Shown piece by piece: positions 19,004-27,590 of a stretch of 64,000 nucleotides of DNA. The DNA comes from Comamonas testosteroni (GTDB taxonomy: Bacteria; Pseudomonadota; Gammaproteobacteria; Burkholderiales; Burkholderiaceae_C), in NCBI RefSeq assembly GCF_030505195.1, contig NZ_CP129672.1, positions 1,612,001 to 1,676,000 on the forward strand, read 5' to 3'. The first letter of the stretch is position 1. Every line of letters begins with the position of its first letter. The position numbers were made by a program, and so were the translations under genes. The notes below the pieces were generated by a model. It was not told the origin of the DNA, did not search any database, and was given only the letters and a program-made list of their open reading frames with translations.

Positions 19004-20881
19004 CTAGCCAGCAAAGGCGCGCAGATACACGGGTCTGACGCCCTGGCGTGCGATGTCGTCGCGCGTTGCAGCCTGCTGCACCCGCATGACGTAGAGCTTG
19101 CCGGGCAGCTCCAGAGCGTCGTGAATCTGCGCCCCCAGCGCGTCGCCGTCCTCTTCCCCCAGCCCGTCCATCTCGGCCAGCAGCAGAAAGACGGGCCGAC
19201 TACGAATGGTGTTGAGCTGCTTGCGCACCAGCCAGGCCTGAGATACCGCTCGGAAATTGCGCAGTTCGGCCGCGACCTCTGAAATCTCGAAATCCGTCAG
19301 TCCATGCGGCAGCAGAGCGTTGAGCAAAGGCGTCTGCATCAGCTCTTCGGAAAACCGGTCTTCCAGCTCGCTGGTCTGTCTGACCCGCTCGCGCCACAGC
19401 TTGAGCGCCTGAACCGGCTCGCCCTCCACCCCGATCTGCTGACGGGACTCCAGCAGCTCCACCGCAAAATTGGCGGCCCACCAGCGATATTCCACATGCA
19501 GATCGAACAGGCGCTCCAGCAGGTCGAGCTGCACATCGCCCATGTCCGGCGGCAACACGTCAACCATGCCTGCCAGCGCCTTGGCGTTGTCGGGTTCGCG
19601 GCGCAGCACCTCCTGGTACAGCGTCCTGACTTCGGCATGGGGGTCCAGCTTCAGCATGAGATGCACGCGCAGCAGCAGGTCGGCCACGGACTGGTAGCCC
19701 TCGCCGCCGAGCTGAGCCAGCATGCGCTCGCTGCGCGCCAGGCGGGCGTGATGCTCCTTCCAGGCGCTGGCGTTTTCCAGGCACCACTGCTTGTCAAAGC
19801 TCTTGAGCCATTCGCCGAGCTTGCGCGGGTTGAGCAAGGCCAGCGCACCGCCCGCCGACCATTGCTGCGGCAGTTGCGGGCGCTCGCCTATCAGTGCATC
19901 CACGCGCTCCCTGAGCACCGGGTGGGTATCTTCCAGGCCGGACTTGAGGCGCAGGCTGGCCTTGAGCGCCTGGCGCGCAAACGCCGGCTTGACGGGCTGC
20001 GCCAGCCAGTACTTCATGGCGCTGTACGGCCCCATGGGCACTGCATGCTTGCGAGCCGAGCGCCAGTGCAGCGGCCAGAATTTCTGCTGAAACCATTGCT
20101 GGCGCAGGTCGACTTCCACCAGCGCATCGGCCATGACGGCCCGGCCCAGCAGACCGGCTGCGGCCTTGTCGGCCTCGTACTCGTCCTGGCGCGCCATGGC
20201 AAAGGTCCGGGCCAGAAAGCGCGGGAAATACCAGTGCAGGAACCTGCGCGTGGCAAACGAGGCCACGCCGGAGTCACCCTGCATGCCTTCGTACAGCCGG
20301 GTCCAGCTCAGCCGCGTGCGGTAGACCCAGGCACCGAACTTGCCGTGCCCGCCGCGCAGATGGCCGTATTCATGGGCCAGCACGGCCAGCAAACGGTTTC
20401 TGTCCTGCGCCATCATCAGCGGCAGACCCAGACTCAGCTCATTGCGCACGCCACCCAGCACACCCCAGCGCGGCACCTGGCGAATGCTGGCATTGAAGTC
20501 CCGGGTCAGATAAACGGCATCGATCCCGGGGCCTGCCATCTTGCGGCGAATGCGCTCCAGCGCCTCGAACAGGGCCGGGGCGTCCTCGGGCATCAGAACA
20601 ATGCCCTCGGCCTTGTCCACCTTGAACCACAGCGCGCGCAGGCAGTTCCAGAACAGGCTCAGGCTGGCAATGGCCGTCATGATCCAGACAAAGCGCCACT
20701 GCCCGGCCAGCAGATGCGAGCCGGCCCAGAACAGCAGGCACAGCGCCAGAGCCAGGCAACCCAGCACCCAGGCATAGCCCAGTGCGGCAAACAAGGCCAC
20801 GCTGCGCCTGTATGCATGACTGTTTTCGGCGCTGGCAAGCTCGCTGACGCGCACCAGATGCACATAATCTGCCTGTTCCAT
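19004..20881 (-). CDS. M48-family zinc metallopeptidase, membrane-associated
   Basis: This 625-residue protein has two hydrophobic segments (about residues 30-56 and 64-85) and then an M48 peptidase domain with the zinc motif HEYGH at 170-174 and a downstream Glu in the DEYEADKAAAG segment as third ligand. The remaining 300 residues are helical and charged, possibly TPR-like, with no recognised motif. M48 proteins such as HtpX degrade misfolded membrane proteins, but this protein is about twice the length of HtpX and its substrate is unknown. The ATG has a GGGAGG-containing leader. Confidence 0.85.
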   Translation of the reverse strand: MEQADYVHLVRVSELASAENSHAYRRSVALFAALGYAWVLGCLALALCLLFWAGSHLLAGQWRFVWIMTAIASLSLFWNCLRALWFKVDKAEGIVLMPEDAPALFEALERIRRKMAGPGIDAVYLTRDFNASIRQVPRWGVLGGVRNELSLGLPLMMAQDRNRLLAVLAHEYGHLRGGHGKFGAWVYRTRLSWTRLYEGMQGDSGVASFATRRFLHWYFPRFLARTFAMARQDEYEADKAAAGLLGRAVMADALVEVDLRQQWFQQKFWPLHWRSARKHAVPMGPYSAMKYWLAQPVKPAFARQALKASLRLKSGLEDTHPVLRERVDALIGERPQLPQQWSAGGALALLNPRKLGEWLKSFDKQWCLENASAWKEHHARLARSERMLAQLGGEGYQSVADLLLRVHLMLKLDPHAEVRTLYQEVLRREPDNAKALAGMVDVLPPDMGDVQLDLLERLFDLHVEYRWWAANFAVELLESRQQIGVEGEPVQALKLWRERVRQTSELEDRFSEELMQTPLLNALLPHGLTDFEISEVAAELRNFRAVSQAWLVRKQLNTIRSRPVFLLLAEMDGLGEEDGDALGAQIHDALELPGKLYVMRVQQAATRDDIARQGVRPVYLRAFAG

Positions 20882-20977
20882 GGCGCAGCCCTGCCTCCCC
20901 GATTGATTACTTTGGCAGGATTCTCACACGCCGCCAGGCTCCAACCCCTTCACAGCCCTCACCGTTTCAGCATCCTC

Positions 20978-21235
20978 ATGAGCAACTCCGAACTTCCCCC
21001 GTTGATCACCACCGAGCCCGGTCTGTACGAGCATTACAAAGGCATGCGCTACGAGGTGGTGGGCACCGTGCGCCACAGCGAAACACTGCAGCCCATGACG
21101 CTGTACCGCGCCCTGTACGGCGAACACGGTCTGTGGGTGCGCCCTGCCGCCATGTTCAACGAGACCGTGGTGATTGATGGCGTGGAGCAGCCACGCTTTC
21201 GCCGCTTGCCCGCAGAGCAGCAGAAATCCGAATGA
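20978..21235 (+). CDS. DUF1653 domain protein
   Basis: This 85-residue protein contains the DUF1653 pattern GLYEHYKGMRYEVVG, then HSETLQPMTLYRALY and a terminal PRFRRL. The family is small, widespread and uncharacterised; it is often encoded alone. The ATG at 20978 begins the conserved block after only nine residues. No clear ribosome site is visible. A palindromic repeat follows between it and the convergent purN. Confidence 0.85.
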   Translation: MSNSELPPLITTEPGLYEHYKGMRYEVVGTVRHSETLQPMTLYRALYGEHGLWVRPAAMFNETVVIDGVEQPRFRRLPAEQQKSE

Positions 21236-21241
21236 AAACAG

Positions 21242-21284
21242 GCTGCAGCGCTTATGCATCAAGCATGCATCAAGCGCTGACAGC
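21242..21284. repeat. Intergenic palindromic repeat, copy A
   Basis: Left arm GCTGCAGCGCTT (21242-21253) pairs with right arm AAGCGCTGACAGC (21272-21284) with one bulged base. It lies between the stops of two convergent genes, where it could fold as a terminator-like hairpin, although a T run is lacking. Related copies are at 22664, 32429 and 47779. Confidence 0.65.
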
Positions 21285-21297
21285 CATCAAATCTGCA

Positions 21298-21876
21298 TCA
21301 ACCCTTGAGCAGGTTGAGCACCGCGCGCGGGTAAATGATGTGCTCCTGCACCAGCACCCGTGCCGCCAGCAGCTCGGCCGTATCACCAGGCAGCACGGGC
21401 ACGGCAGCCTGATCGAGGATGGGGCCCACGTCGAGCTCGGCCGTCACGCGGTGCACGGTGCAGCCCGCAAACCTGCAGCCCGCATCGATCGCTCGCTGAT
21501 GGGTGTGCAGGCCGGTGAAGGCCGGCAGCAGCGAGGGATGAATGTTGATCAGCCGGCCCTCATAGTGCGCAACAAATCCCGGCGTGAGAATGCGCATGAA
21601 ACCGGCCAGCACCACCAGATCGGGCGCATGGCGATCGATGACCTGCGCCAGCTCGGCATCAAAGGCCTCGCGGCTGTCGAACTGCTTGTGATCCAGCACC
21701 TCGGTGGCGATGCCGTTGCCCCGCGCGAACACCAGGCCCTGGGCCTCGGCCTTGTTGCTCACCACAGCGCTCACGCGGGCGTTGTACTGCTTTGCCCAGT
21801 TCTGCTGCTGGGATGCACGCACAATGGCAGCCATATTCGAGCCGCCGCCCGAGATGAGGATCACGATGTTTTTCAT
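21298..21876 (-). CDS. purN: Phosphoribosylglycinamide formyltransferase PurN
   Basis: This 192-residue enzyme transfers a formyl group from 10-formyl-THF to GAR in purine synthesis. The phosphate loop ISGGGSNM is at residues 7-14, the catalytic Asn-x-His is in LINIHPSLLPAF, and the catalytic Asp is in AELDVGPIL. The start at 21876 (MKNIVILISGGGSN) is set by the family N-terminus; the upstream extension is not conserved. No ribosome site is visible and a GACAAT box ends 8 nt upstream. Confidence 0.96.
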   Translation of the reverse strand: MKNIVILISGGGSNMAAIVRASQQQNWAKQYNARVSAVVSNKAEAQGLVFARGNGIATEVLDHKQFDSREAFDAELAQVIDRHAPDLVVLAGFMRILTPGFVAHYEGRLINIHPSLLPAFTGLHTHQRAIDAGCRFAGCTVHRVTAELDVGPILDQAAVPVLPGDTAELLAARVLVQEHIIYPRAVLNLLKG

Positions 21877-21884
21877 GGGCGGCG

Positions 21885-21890
21885 ATTGTC
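21885..21890 (-). promoter_or_regulatory. GACAAT box 8 nt upstream of purN
   Basis: A GACAAT box directly precedes GCGCCGCCC-type sequence and the purN ATG, with no Shine-Dalgarno between. This would fit a leaderless purN transcript. It overlaps no PurR-like palindrome that I can see. Confidence 0.4.
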
Positions 21891-21962
21891 GCATTGACGG
21901 ACAAACCCTATCGGGTTTGCACCAGTTCCTGTGCGCTGCCCTAAGACTTTCGAGGAGACCCC

Positions 21963-22649
21963 ATGCCGTTTGACCCACGCAACACCCCTTTGAGCGCCAT
22001 CGAAGCCCGCGTTCTGGCCACGCTGATGGAAAAGGCCCGCACCGTGCCCGACAGCTATCCGCTCACGCTCAACAGCCTGGTCACGGGCTGCAACCAGAAG
22101 TCCAGCCGCGACCCGGTGATGGAGGTCAGCGAGGGCGAAGCCCAGGAGGCACTGGACAGCCTGCGCCTCAAGACCCTGTCGGTACAGATCAGCAGCGTGC
22201 GCTCCACGCGCTGGGAGCACAACTTCCCGCGCGGCATTGGCGTGCCCGACCAGTCGGCCGTGCTGCTGGCCCTCCTGATGCTGCGCGGCCCCCAGACCGC
22301 CGGCGAGCTGCGCATCAACTCCGAGCGCTGGCACCGCTTTGCCGATATCTCCTCGGTCGAGGCCTTTCTCGACGAACTGCGCGAACGCAGCGAGGAAAAA
22401 GGCGGCCCGCTGGTCGTGCAGCTGCCGCGCGCCCCCGGTGCCCGCGAACAGCGCTGGGCCCACCTGCTTTGCGGCCCGGTGGATGTCAACGCACTGGCAA
22501 GCACCGGCAGCGCCAGCACAGGCGGCAATGCATCGGCCCTGCAGCAGCGTGTGGATGCGCTCGAAGCCGAAGTCGCCCAGTTGCGCGCCACCGTGCAGAT
22601 GCTGTGCGAATCGCTGGGCGTGGAGCCGCCTGCAGCCCCGGCTGAATGA
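21963..22649 (+). CDS. YceH family (DUF480) protein
   Basis: This 228-residue protein has the DUF480 pattern [38 protein letters not shown] at the N-terminus, a second tandem winged-helix segment near residues 95-165 and a C-terminal coiled coil ([22 protein letters not shown]). The family has two winged helices and no established function. AAGACTTTCGAGGAGACCCC gives a GAGGAG ribosome site 6 nt upstream of the ATG. Confidence 0.92.
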   Translation: MPFDPRNTPLSAIEARVLATLMEKARTVPDSYPLTLNSLVTGCNQKSSRDPVMEVSEGEAQEALDSLRLKTLSVQISSVRSTRWEHNFPRGIGVPDQSAVLLALLMLRGPQTAGELRINSERWHRFADISSVEAFLDELRERSEEKGGPLVVQLPRAPGAREQRWAHLLCGPVDVNALASTGSASTGGNASALQQRVDALEAEVAQLRATVQMLCESLGVEPPAAPAE

Positions 22650-22663
22650 ATCCACAGAGAAAC

Positions 22664-22702
22664 TGATAGCTGCCAGCGTTGACCCAATAAGCGCTGGCGG
22701 CC
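22664..22702. repeat. Intergenic palindromic repeat, copy B
   Basis: TGATAGCTGCCAGCGTT is followed after a 7-nt loop by TAAGCGCTGGCGGCC, an inverted copy of the same core with GATAGCT at its outer end. It lies 15 nt after the YceH-family stop. Confidence 0.65.
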
Positions 22703-22883
22703 TGTTTCATGACAAACGCCCCGCCAGTGCCAAAAACTGGCGCACGCCAGGCAAAGGAAGGCAGACAGGCTCAGCCGCTCAGGGGATGCTCATCCCTGGG
22801 GTTTCCCACCATTTGTCGCAACCCGGACAGCCAGAAAAAGAACGTGCGTGCTACAAATCTCCAGCATTTGCAGGAGACAACGC

Positions 22884-24065
22884 ATGGACTTGGCATTCAC
22901 CCCTGAAGAACAGGCTTTTCGCGAAGAGATCCGTAGCTGGGTGCGGGCAAATCTGCCCGAGGATATTGCGCACAAGGTGCGCAACGATCTGCACCTGACG
23001 CGCGAGGACTTGCAGCGCTGGGCCAAGATTCTGGGCAAAAAAGGCTGGCTCGGCTACGGCTGGCCCAAGGAATTCGGCGGCCCCGGCTGGAGCGCCGTAC
23101 AAAAGCATCTGTTCGAGGAAGAATGCGCACTCGCCGGCACGCCGCGCATCGTGCCCTTCGGCCCCGTGATGGTGGCGCCGGTGATCATGGCCTATGGCAC
23201 ACCGGAGCAGCACCGGCGCTTTCTGCCCGGCATTGCCAGCGGCGAGGTCTGGTGGAGCCAGGGCTATTCCGAACCGGGCTCGGGCTCGGACCTGGCCAGT
23301 GTCAAGACCCGCGCCGAACGCGTGGGAGACAAATACATCGTCAACGGCCAGAAGACCTGGACCACGCTGGGCCAGTACGGCGAGTGGATCTTCTGCCTGG
23401 TGCGCACCAGCAACGAAGGCAAGCCCCAGACCGGCATCAGCTTCCTGCTGATCGATATGAAGTCGCCCGGCGTGACCGTGCGCCCCATCAAGCTGCTGGA
23501 TGGCTCGCACGAGGTCAACGAGGTCTTTTTCGACAATGTGCAAGTGCCTGCCGACCAGTTGATCGGCGAGGAAAACAAGGGCTGGACGTACGCCAAGCAC
23601 CTGCTCAGCCACGAGCGCACGAATATCGCCGATGTGAACCGTGCCAAGCGCGAGCTGGAGCGCCTCAAGCGCATCGCCAGGGCCGAAGGCGTCTGGGAAG
23701 ACCAGCGCTTCCGTGATCAGATCGCCCTGCTGGAGATCGATGTGATCGCGCTGGAGATGCTGGTGCTGCGCGTGCTCTCGGCCATGAAGTCGGGCAAGAA
23801 CCCGCTGGACATCGCCGGCCTGCTCAAGATCAAGGGCAGCGAGATTCAGCAGCGCTACTCCGAGCTGATGATGCTGGCTGCCGGCCCCTATGCCCTGCCC
23901 TATATCCAGGAAGCCATGGAAGCCGGCTACCAGGGCGACTATCCCGGCGACGTGCTGGGCAATGCGCCGCTGGCCGCGACCTACTTCAATATGCGCAAGA
24001 CCACCATCTATGGCGGCTCCAACGAGGTGCAGCGAAACATCGTCGCCCAAACCGTGCTGGGCTGA
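22884..24065 (+). CDS. Acyl-CoA dehydrogenase, PimC-like subunit
   Basis: This 393-residue ACAD oxidises an acyl-CoA to the enoyl-CoA. It starts MDLAFTPEEQAFREEIRSW after a GGAGA ribosome site. It has the substrate and FAD loop QGYSEPGSGSDLASVKTRA and, at the position used in isovaleryl-CoA dehydrogenase, a Glu in SHERTN. At the MCAD position it has Gly (IYGGSNEVQRN), and it lacks the RxQFG FAD-binding arginine motif. The next gene supplies that motif, so the two probably form one heteromeric enzyme, as in PimC/PimD or ChsE-type enzymes. The natural substrate (dicarboxyl-CoA or steroid side chain) is inferred only from the family. Confidence 0.85.
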   Translation: MDLAFTPEEQAFREEIRSWVRANLPEDIAHKVRNDLHLTREDLQRWAKILGKKGWLGYGWPKEFGGPGWSAVQKHLFEEECALAGTPRIVPFGPVMVAPVIMAYGTPEQHRRFLPGIASGEVWWSQGYSEPGSGSDLASVKTRAERVGDKYIVNGQKTWTTLGQYGEWIFCLVRTSNEGKPQTGISFLLIDMKSPGVTVRPIKLLDGSHEVNEVFFDNVQVPADQLIGEENKGWTYAKHLLSHERTNIADVNRAKRELERLKRIARAEGVWEDQRFRDQIALLEIDVIALEMLVLRVLSAMKSGKNPLDIAGLLKIKGSEIQQRYSELMMLAAGPYALPYIQEAMEAGYQGDYPGDVLGNAPLAATYFNMRKTTIYGGSNEVQRNIVAQTVLG

Positions 24066-24211
24066 TTCAGAAGCAGTGAAGGCGACGATGTTTCGCTTGC
24101 GCGAATTCGTTCTGCCCCCCCACGCCCCCTCCGGGAGGGGGTTCTAGATTGAGCTTCGCTGGGCTGGTTTGGCGCTTCGCGCCAATTGCGGCCCGGTGGC
24201 AGGAGACAAAT
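24066..24211. other. Spacer between the two acyl-CoA dehydrogenase genes, with two hairpins
   Basis: Two hairpins occupy this 146-bp spacer: a C-rich/G-rich stem at about 24124-24142 and a perfect TTGGCGC-TTC-GCGCCAA stem at 24169-24185. The second lies 15 nt before the ribosome site of the downstream gene. Such features may adjust expression of the second subunit or be remnants of a dispersed repeat. Confidence 0.5.
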
Positions 24212-25327
24212 ATGGATTTCGATTTTTCCGACGACCAGCAACAACTGCGCGATGCCGTGGCCCGCTGGGTGGACAAGGGCTATACCTTCGAGCGCCGCCA
24301 GAGCATTGCCAGCCAGGGCGGCTTCTCGCGCGAGGTCTGGAACGAGCTGGCCGAACTAGGCCTGACGGCCCTCACCGTGCCCGAGGAATATGGCGGCCTG
24401 GGCCAGGGCGCGGTCGATGTGATGGTGGTCATGGAGGAGCTGGGCCGCGGTCTGGTGATGGAGCCGCTGACCCAGGCATTCGCGGTCTCCGCCCTGCTCG
24501 GGCAGTTTGGCGACGAAGCTGTCAAGCAAGCCTGGCTGCCCCGTATCGCCAGCGGTGAAAAACTGGTGGTGCTCGCATCGCAGGAGCGCAAGGCGCGCTA
24601 CCGGCTTGATGTTTGTGCAGCAAAGGCGTCAAAGTCCGGCGATGGATATACGGTAGATGCCACGAAAAACATTGTTCCTGCAGGCGACCAGGCCGACGCC
24701 TTCATCGTGCCCGCTCAGCTCGACGGCAAGATTGCGCTCTTTCTCGTCGAGAACGGCAGCGAGGGCGTCGCCACCAAGCCCTATGCCACGCAGGATGAGG
24801 CACGCGCGGCCGATCTGGTCTGCCGGTCAGCAGCGGCTACCCTGATCACCACCCATGGCGTGGCGGCCCTCGGCCTGGCCCAGGATGTGGCCAATGCCGC
24901 TCTTTGCGCCGAAGGCGTGGGCGTGATGGAGCAGACGCTCAAGCTCACCACCGAGTACATGAACCAGCGCAAGCAGTTTGGCGTGGTGATCTCCAGCTTC
25001 CAGGCCCTTCGCCACCGCGTGGCCGATATGAAGATGCAGCTGGAGCTGGCCCGCTCCATGAGTTACTACGGCACGCTCAAGCTGGTGGCGCCTGCCGAGG
25101 AGCGCCATGTCGCCATCGCCCGCGCCAAGGTGCAGCTGGGCCAGTCCATGCGCTATGTGGGCCAGCAGGCCGTACAGCTGCATGGCGGCATCGGCGTGAC
25201 GGACGAATATGTGGGCAGCCACTATTTCAAGCGCCTGACCCAGATGGAGATGACGGGTGGCGACACCCTGCATCATCTGGGCACGGTATCGGCCCATATG
25301 CAGGACAGCGCCGGCGTCTTTGCCTGA
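24212..25327 (+). CDS. Acyl-CoA dehydrogenase, PimD-like subunit
   Basis: This 371-residue ACAD-fold protein starts MDFDFSDDQQQLRDAVARW, 7 nt after AGGAG. It keeps the dimer-interface FAD motif RKQFGVVISSFQALRHRVADM. It has no Glu at either known catalytic position: the helix-G region reads ITTHGVAALG and the C-terminal position reads MTGGDTLHH. It therefore looks like the FAD-binding, non-catalytic half of a two-gene dehydrogenase with the upstream subunit. The call as a PimD-like small subunit is by resemblance. Confidence 0.82.
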   Translation: MDFDFSDDQQQLRDAVARWVDKGYTFERRQSIASQGGFSREVWNELAELGLTALTVPEEYGGLGQGAVDVMVVMEELGRGLVMEPLTQAFAVSALLGQFGDEAVKQAWLPRIASGEKLVVLASQERKARYRLDVCAAKASKSGDGYTVDATKNIVPAGDQADAFIVPAQLDGKIALFLVENGSEGVATKPYATQDEARAADLVCRSAAATLITTHGVAALGLAQDVANAALCAEGVGVMEQTLKLTTEYMNQRKQFGVVISSFQALRHRVADMKMQLELARSMSYYGTLKLVAPAEERHVAIARAKVQLGQSMRYVGQQAVQLHGGIGVTDEYVGSHYFKRLTQMEMTGGDTLHHLGTVSAHMQDSAGVFA

Positions 25328-25489
25328 AAGCCTGCATCAACATTCATCAAGATCACGGCAACTGCATTCAAACCAGAACCAAAAGTCAACAGCACGCTTC
25401 GGCGTGCTGTTTTGCTTCCTGCATGCACTATGGAGCCTGCCGCTCTTCCTATGATCTTTGCGCCATTCACCAAGATCAAGGAGACATGC

Positions 25490-25984
25490 ATGAGCAAGCA
25501 AGACAGCGAAAAGTATCTGCTGGAGTCCATCCGCCTGGCCATGGGCAATGTCAAGGGCCGCGAATCCGCGACCTGGCCCTTCGGCGCCGTGCTGGTGCGT
25601 GAGGGCAAGGTCCTGGCGCGCGCCGTCAACCAGGTCGATGATCTGTGCGATCCCACGGCCCACGCCGAGATGCAGGCCCTGCGCATTGCCGCCAGGCAGC
25701 TGGGCAGTACCGATCTGTCCGGCTCGGTCATGTATGCCAGCGGCTATCCCTGCTCCATGTGCCACACCGCCATGCTGCTGGCCGGCGTGAAGCAGGTGTA
25801 CTTCGCCTACTCCAACGAAGACGGCGAGCCCTACGACCTGTCGGCCGCGCGCGGCTATGAGGAGCTGGCCCGCCCCGCAGGCCGGCGCGAGCTGGCCGTC
25901 GTCGGCCACCGCGTGCGCGATGCCGGCGAGGATCTGTACAAGGCCTGGCAAAAGGCCGTGGACGAGGATCGCGCCACTGTCTAG
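25490..25984 (+). CDS. Nucleoside (guanine/cytosine-type) deaminase
   Basis: This 164-residue zinc deaminase has the paired motifs HAEMQ (near residue 62) and PCSMC (near residue 86), which supply His, catalytic Glu and two Cys. It belongs to the tRNA-adenosine/guanine/cytosine deaminase superfamily, and its length and the NEDGEPYDLS tail segment fit small-molecule nucleoside or guanine deaminases rather than TadA. A CAAGGAG ribosome site lies 6 nt upstream of the ATG. A hydroxyisourate hydrolase remnant 1.4 kb downstream is compatible with a former purine-catabolism locus. Confidence 0.82.
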   Translation: MSKQDSEKYLLESIRLAMGNVKGRESATWPFGAVLVREGKVLARAVNQVDDLCDPTAHAEMQALRIAARQLGSTDLSGSVMYASGYPCSMCHTAMLLAGVKQVYFAYSNEDGEPYDLSAARGYEELARPAGRRELAVVGHRVRDAGEDLYKAWQKAVDEDRATV

Positions 25985-26014
25985 CCCGCACGGGCTCCAG
26001 CCGCCATCAAGAAC

Positions 26015-26043
26015 AAAGCCCTGAATGAGGAGTTCAGGGCTTT
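26015..26043. terminator. Bidirectional terminator between the deaminase and bestrophin-like genes
   Basis: AAAGCCCTGAA (26015-26025) and TTCAGGGCTTT (26033-26043) form a perfect 11-bp stem with a 7-nt loop. It serves both convergent genes, although the T runs are only three long. Confidence 0.75.
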
Positions 26044-26059
26044 GGCATGGTGGAGCGCC

Positions 26060-27007
26060 TCAGGTCAGCAGATAGTCCACCGGCTTGAGCGGCTCCGGAA
26101 CCTGGGGGTCGCCCAGCGACTGGCTGAGGCTGATCTCGATGCTGCGGCAGATGCTGTCCAGTGCCAGGTCGTTGCTTTCCATGCCGAATGGTTCTTCCAG
26201 CTCGTCACCCAGCACATCGAGGCCGTAGAAGGTATAGGCCACGATGGCCACGACAAACGGTGTCATGAAGCCCGTGATGTCCACCAGTCCGAAAGGCAGC
26301 AAAAAGCAGTACAGATGGGCCGTGCGGTGCAGCAGCAAGGTGTAGGAAAACGGAATCGGCGTATTGCGAATGCGCTCGCAGGAGGCTGCGGCCGTCGTGA
26401 AGCCATTGAGGGTGCGGTCCAGCTCCACGGCCAGACAGGGGTCTATGCGCCTGTCGCGCACGCACTGGCCCAGATCCTTGCCCATGGCCAGCATCAGCGC
26501 ATCGGTGCGCTGATTCAGCGGCAGCTGCTGCAGGCGCTGCCACTCGGCATGGGTCAGCCATTGCTGGGCAGCCACATCGTCCTTGAGTGCGCGCAGCTGG
26601 GCCCGCAGCACATGAGAAAAAGCCACGGCCCGGTGCACCATGCGCACCCGCACATCGTTGGCCCGCTGGCGCGGGTCTATGGGGTGATCGAGCTCGATCA
26701 GGCTCAGGCACTGGCGCGCCAGCGTGCGTGCATAGATCACGATCTCGCCCCAGAGCTTGCGTCCCTCCCAGTAGCGCGCATATGCGGTGTTGTTGCGAAA
26801 GCCCAGAAAAATCGCCAGCGGCAGACCGATCAGGGTGAACGGAATCGGCGTGATGGGGATCTTGGTGTGGAACAGCGTGCCATGCGCCACGGTGACGATG
26901 ATGGCCAGCACGATATTGACGGCAAGCACACCTTTGATGCGTTGCAGCACCGAGCCCCGGACAATCCACAGCAGCTTGAAGCCCGACGGGCGATCTCTGA
27001 CGATCAT
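26060..27007 (-). CDS. Bestrophin-like (YneE/UPF0187) anion channel protein
   Basis: This 315-residue membrane protein has hydrophobic segments near residues 25-45, 52-70, 215-240 and 245-265, and the family segment GLPLAIFLGFRNNTAYARYWEGRKLWG. Bacterial bestrophin homologues form pentameric ion channels. Start MIVRDRPSGFKLLW is typical for the family. The gene upstream region is the decayed stretch 27008-27590, and its own promoter is not obvious. Confidence 0.85.
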   Translation of the reverse strand: MIVRDRPSGFKLLWIVRGSVLQRIKGVLAVNIVLAIIVTVAHGTLFHTKIPITPIPFTLIGLPLAIFLGFRNNTAYARYWEGRKLWGEIVIYARTLARQCLSLIELDHPIDPRQRANDVRVRMVHRAVAFSHVLRAQLRALKDDVAAQQWLTHAEWQRLQQLPLNQRTDALMLAMGKDLGQCVRDRRIDPCLAVELDRTLNGFTTAAASCERIRNTPIPFSYTLLLHRTAHLYCFLLPFGLVDITGFMTPFVVAIVAYTFYGLDVLGDELEEPFGMESNDLALDSICRSIEISLSQSLGDPQVPEPLKPVDYLLT

Positions 27008-27590
27008 GAAAACGAGAAATGAGGTCCAAACCCGAATTCAATCACAAGCATGCGGGGATTTCAGCCGACGCCGAGAACTCCCACTGCGGCAGTAGGCAGC
27101 CCGTGCCGCGCCAGCACCGCACATGCGGCGTCTGCTGCACATGGGCAGCGGACCCGACATGCGGTGCCAAGCGGCCAGCCAGTACAAGAAAAGCCCCGCA
27201 TTGCAAGGCTTGGGCCGCGCTGGAGGGCTCGGGCCGCTTGCAGGCTGACGGCGCTCGGTGCGCGAGGCCAGCTCGGCAAACAGGCCGGCGCGCCGTGGGC
27301 ATGCCGGCCCTGGCCCTGATGGGCACCATGAGCGCGATTCCCGTGCTCCGGCAGATGCGCAATATGCTGACGTGGCGCAGCCCCCCCGCGCGGCGTCTGA
27401 ACAGCACCCGCACCCAAATGCCGAGGGCCGCACCGATGCCCCCATGCTGGCCGCCGCTGCGGCACGCACCGGGGACTTCGAGCTGCGCTTTGACACCGGC
27501 GAGCATTTCAAGGAGCCCACGGCGCTGTCGGAAGAACGGGCGAAACGCGCGCAAGGGCGAAACGGGCGAAGACCTCTACGAGGCCTGGCA
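27008..27590. other. Decayed non-coding stretch upstream of the bestrophin-like gene
   Basis: This 583-bp stretch has several open frames with Cys/Arg/Pro-rich translations that do not look like real proteins. It contains a broken terminator at 27189-27211 whose left 16 bases match the intact terminator at 36925-36940 while the right arm has mutated, and a hydroxyisourate hydrolase remnant. The last 25 bases before 27591 resemble the 3' end of the nucleoside deaminase gene (21 of 25 matching 25926-25950), encoding GEDLYEAW versus GEDLYKAW. Confidence 0.6.
27328..27527 (+). pseudogene. 5-hydroxyisourate hydrolase (HIUase) remnant
   Basis: One frame (27417-27527) reads NAEGRTDAPMLAAAAARTG and then DFELRFDTGEHF, which matches the middle of HIUase proteins (NADGRTDAP...ELRFDVGDYF type). 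A possible initiator segment MSAI at 27328 lies in another frame, the beta-strand segment between them is missing, and the C-terminal YRGS active-site motif is absent. The enzyme hydrolyses hydroxyisourate in urate catabolism. The copy is clearly non-functional. Confidence 0.6.

Noticed and set aside
20978..21300. Repeat copy A as a purN terminator only
   Set aside because: No T run follows the stem, and similar sequences occur at unrelated genes, so a repeat-family explanation fits better.
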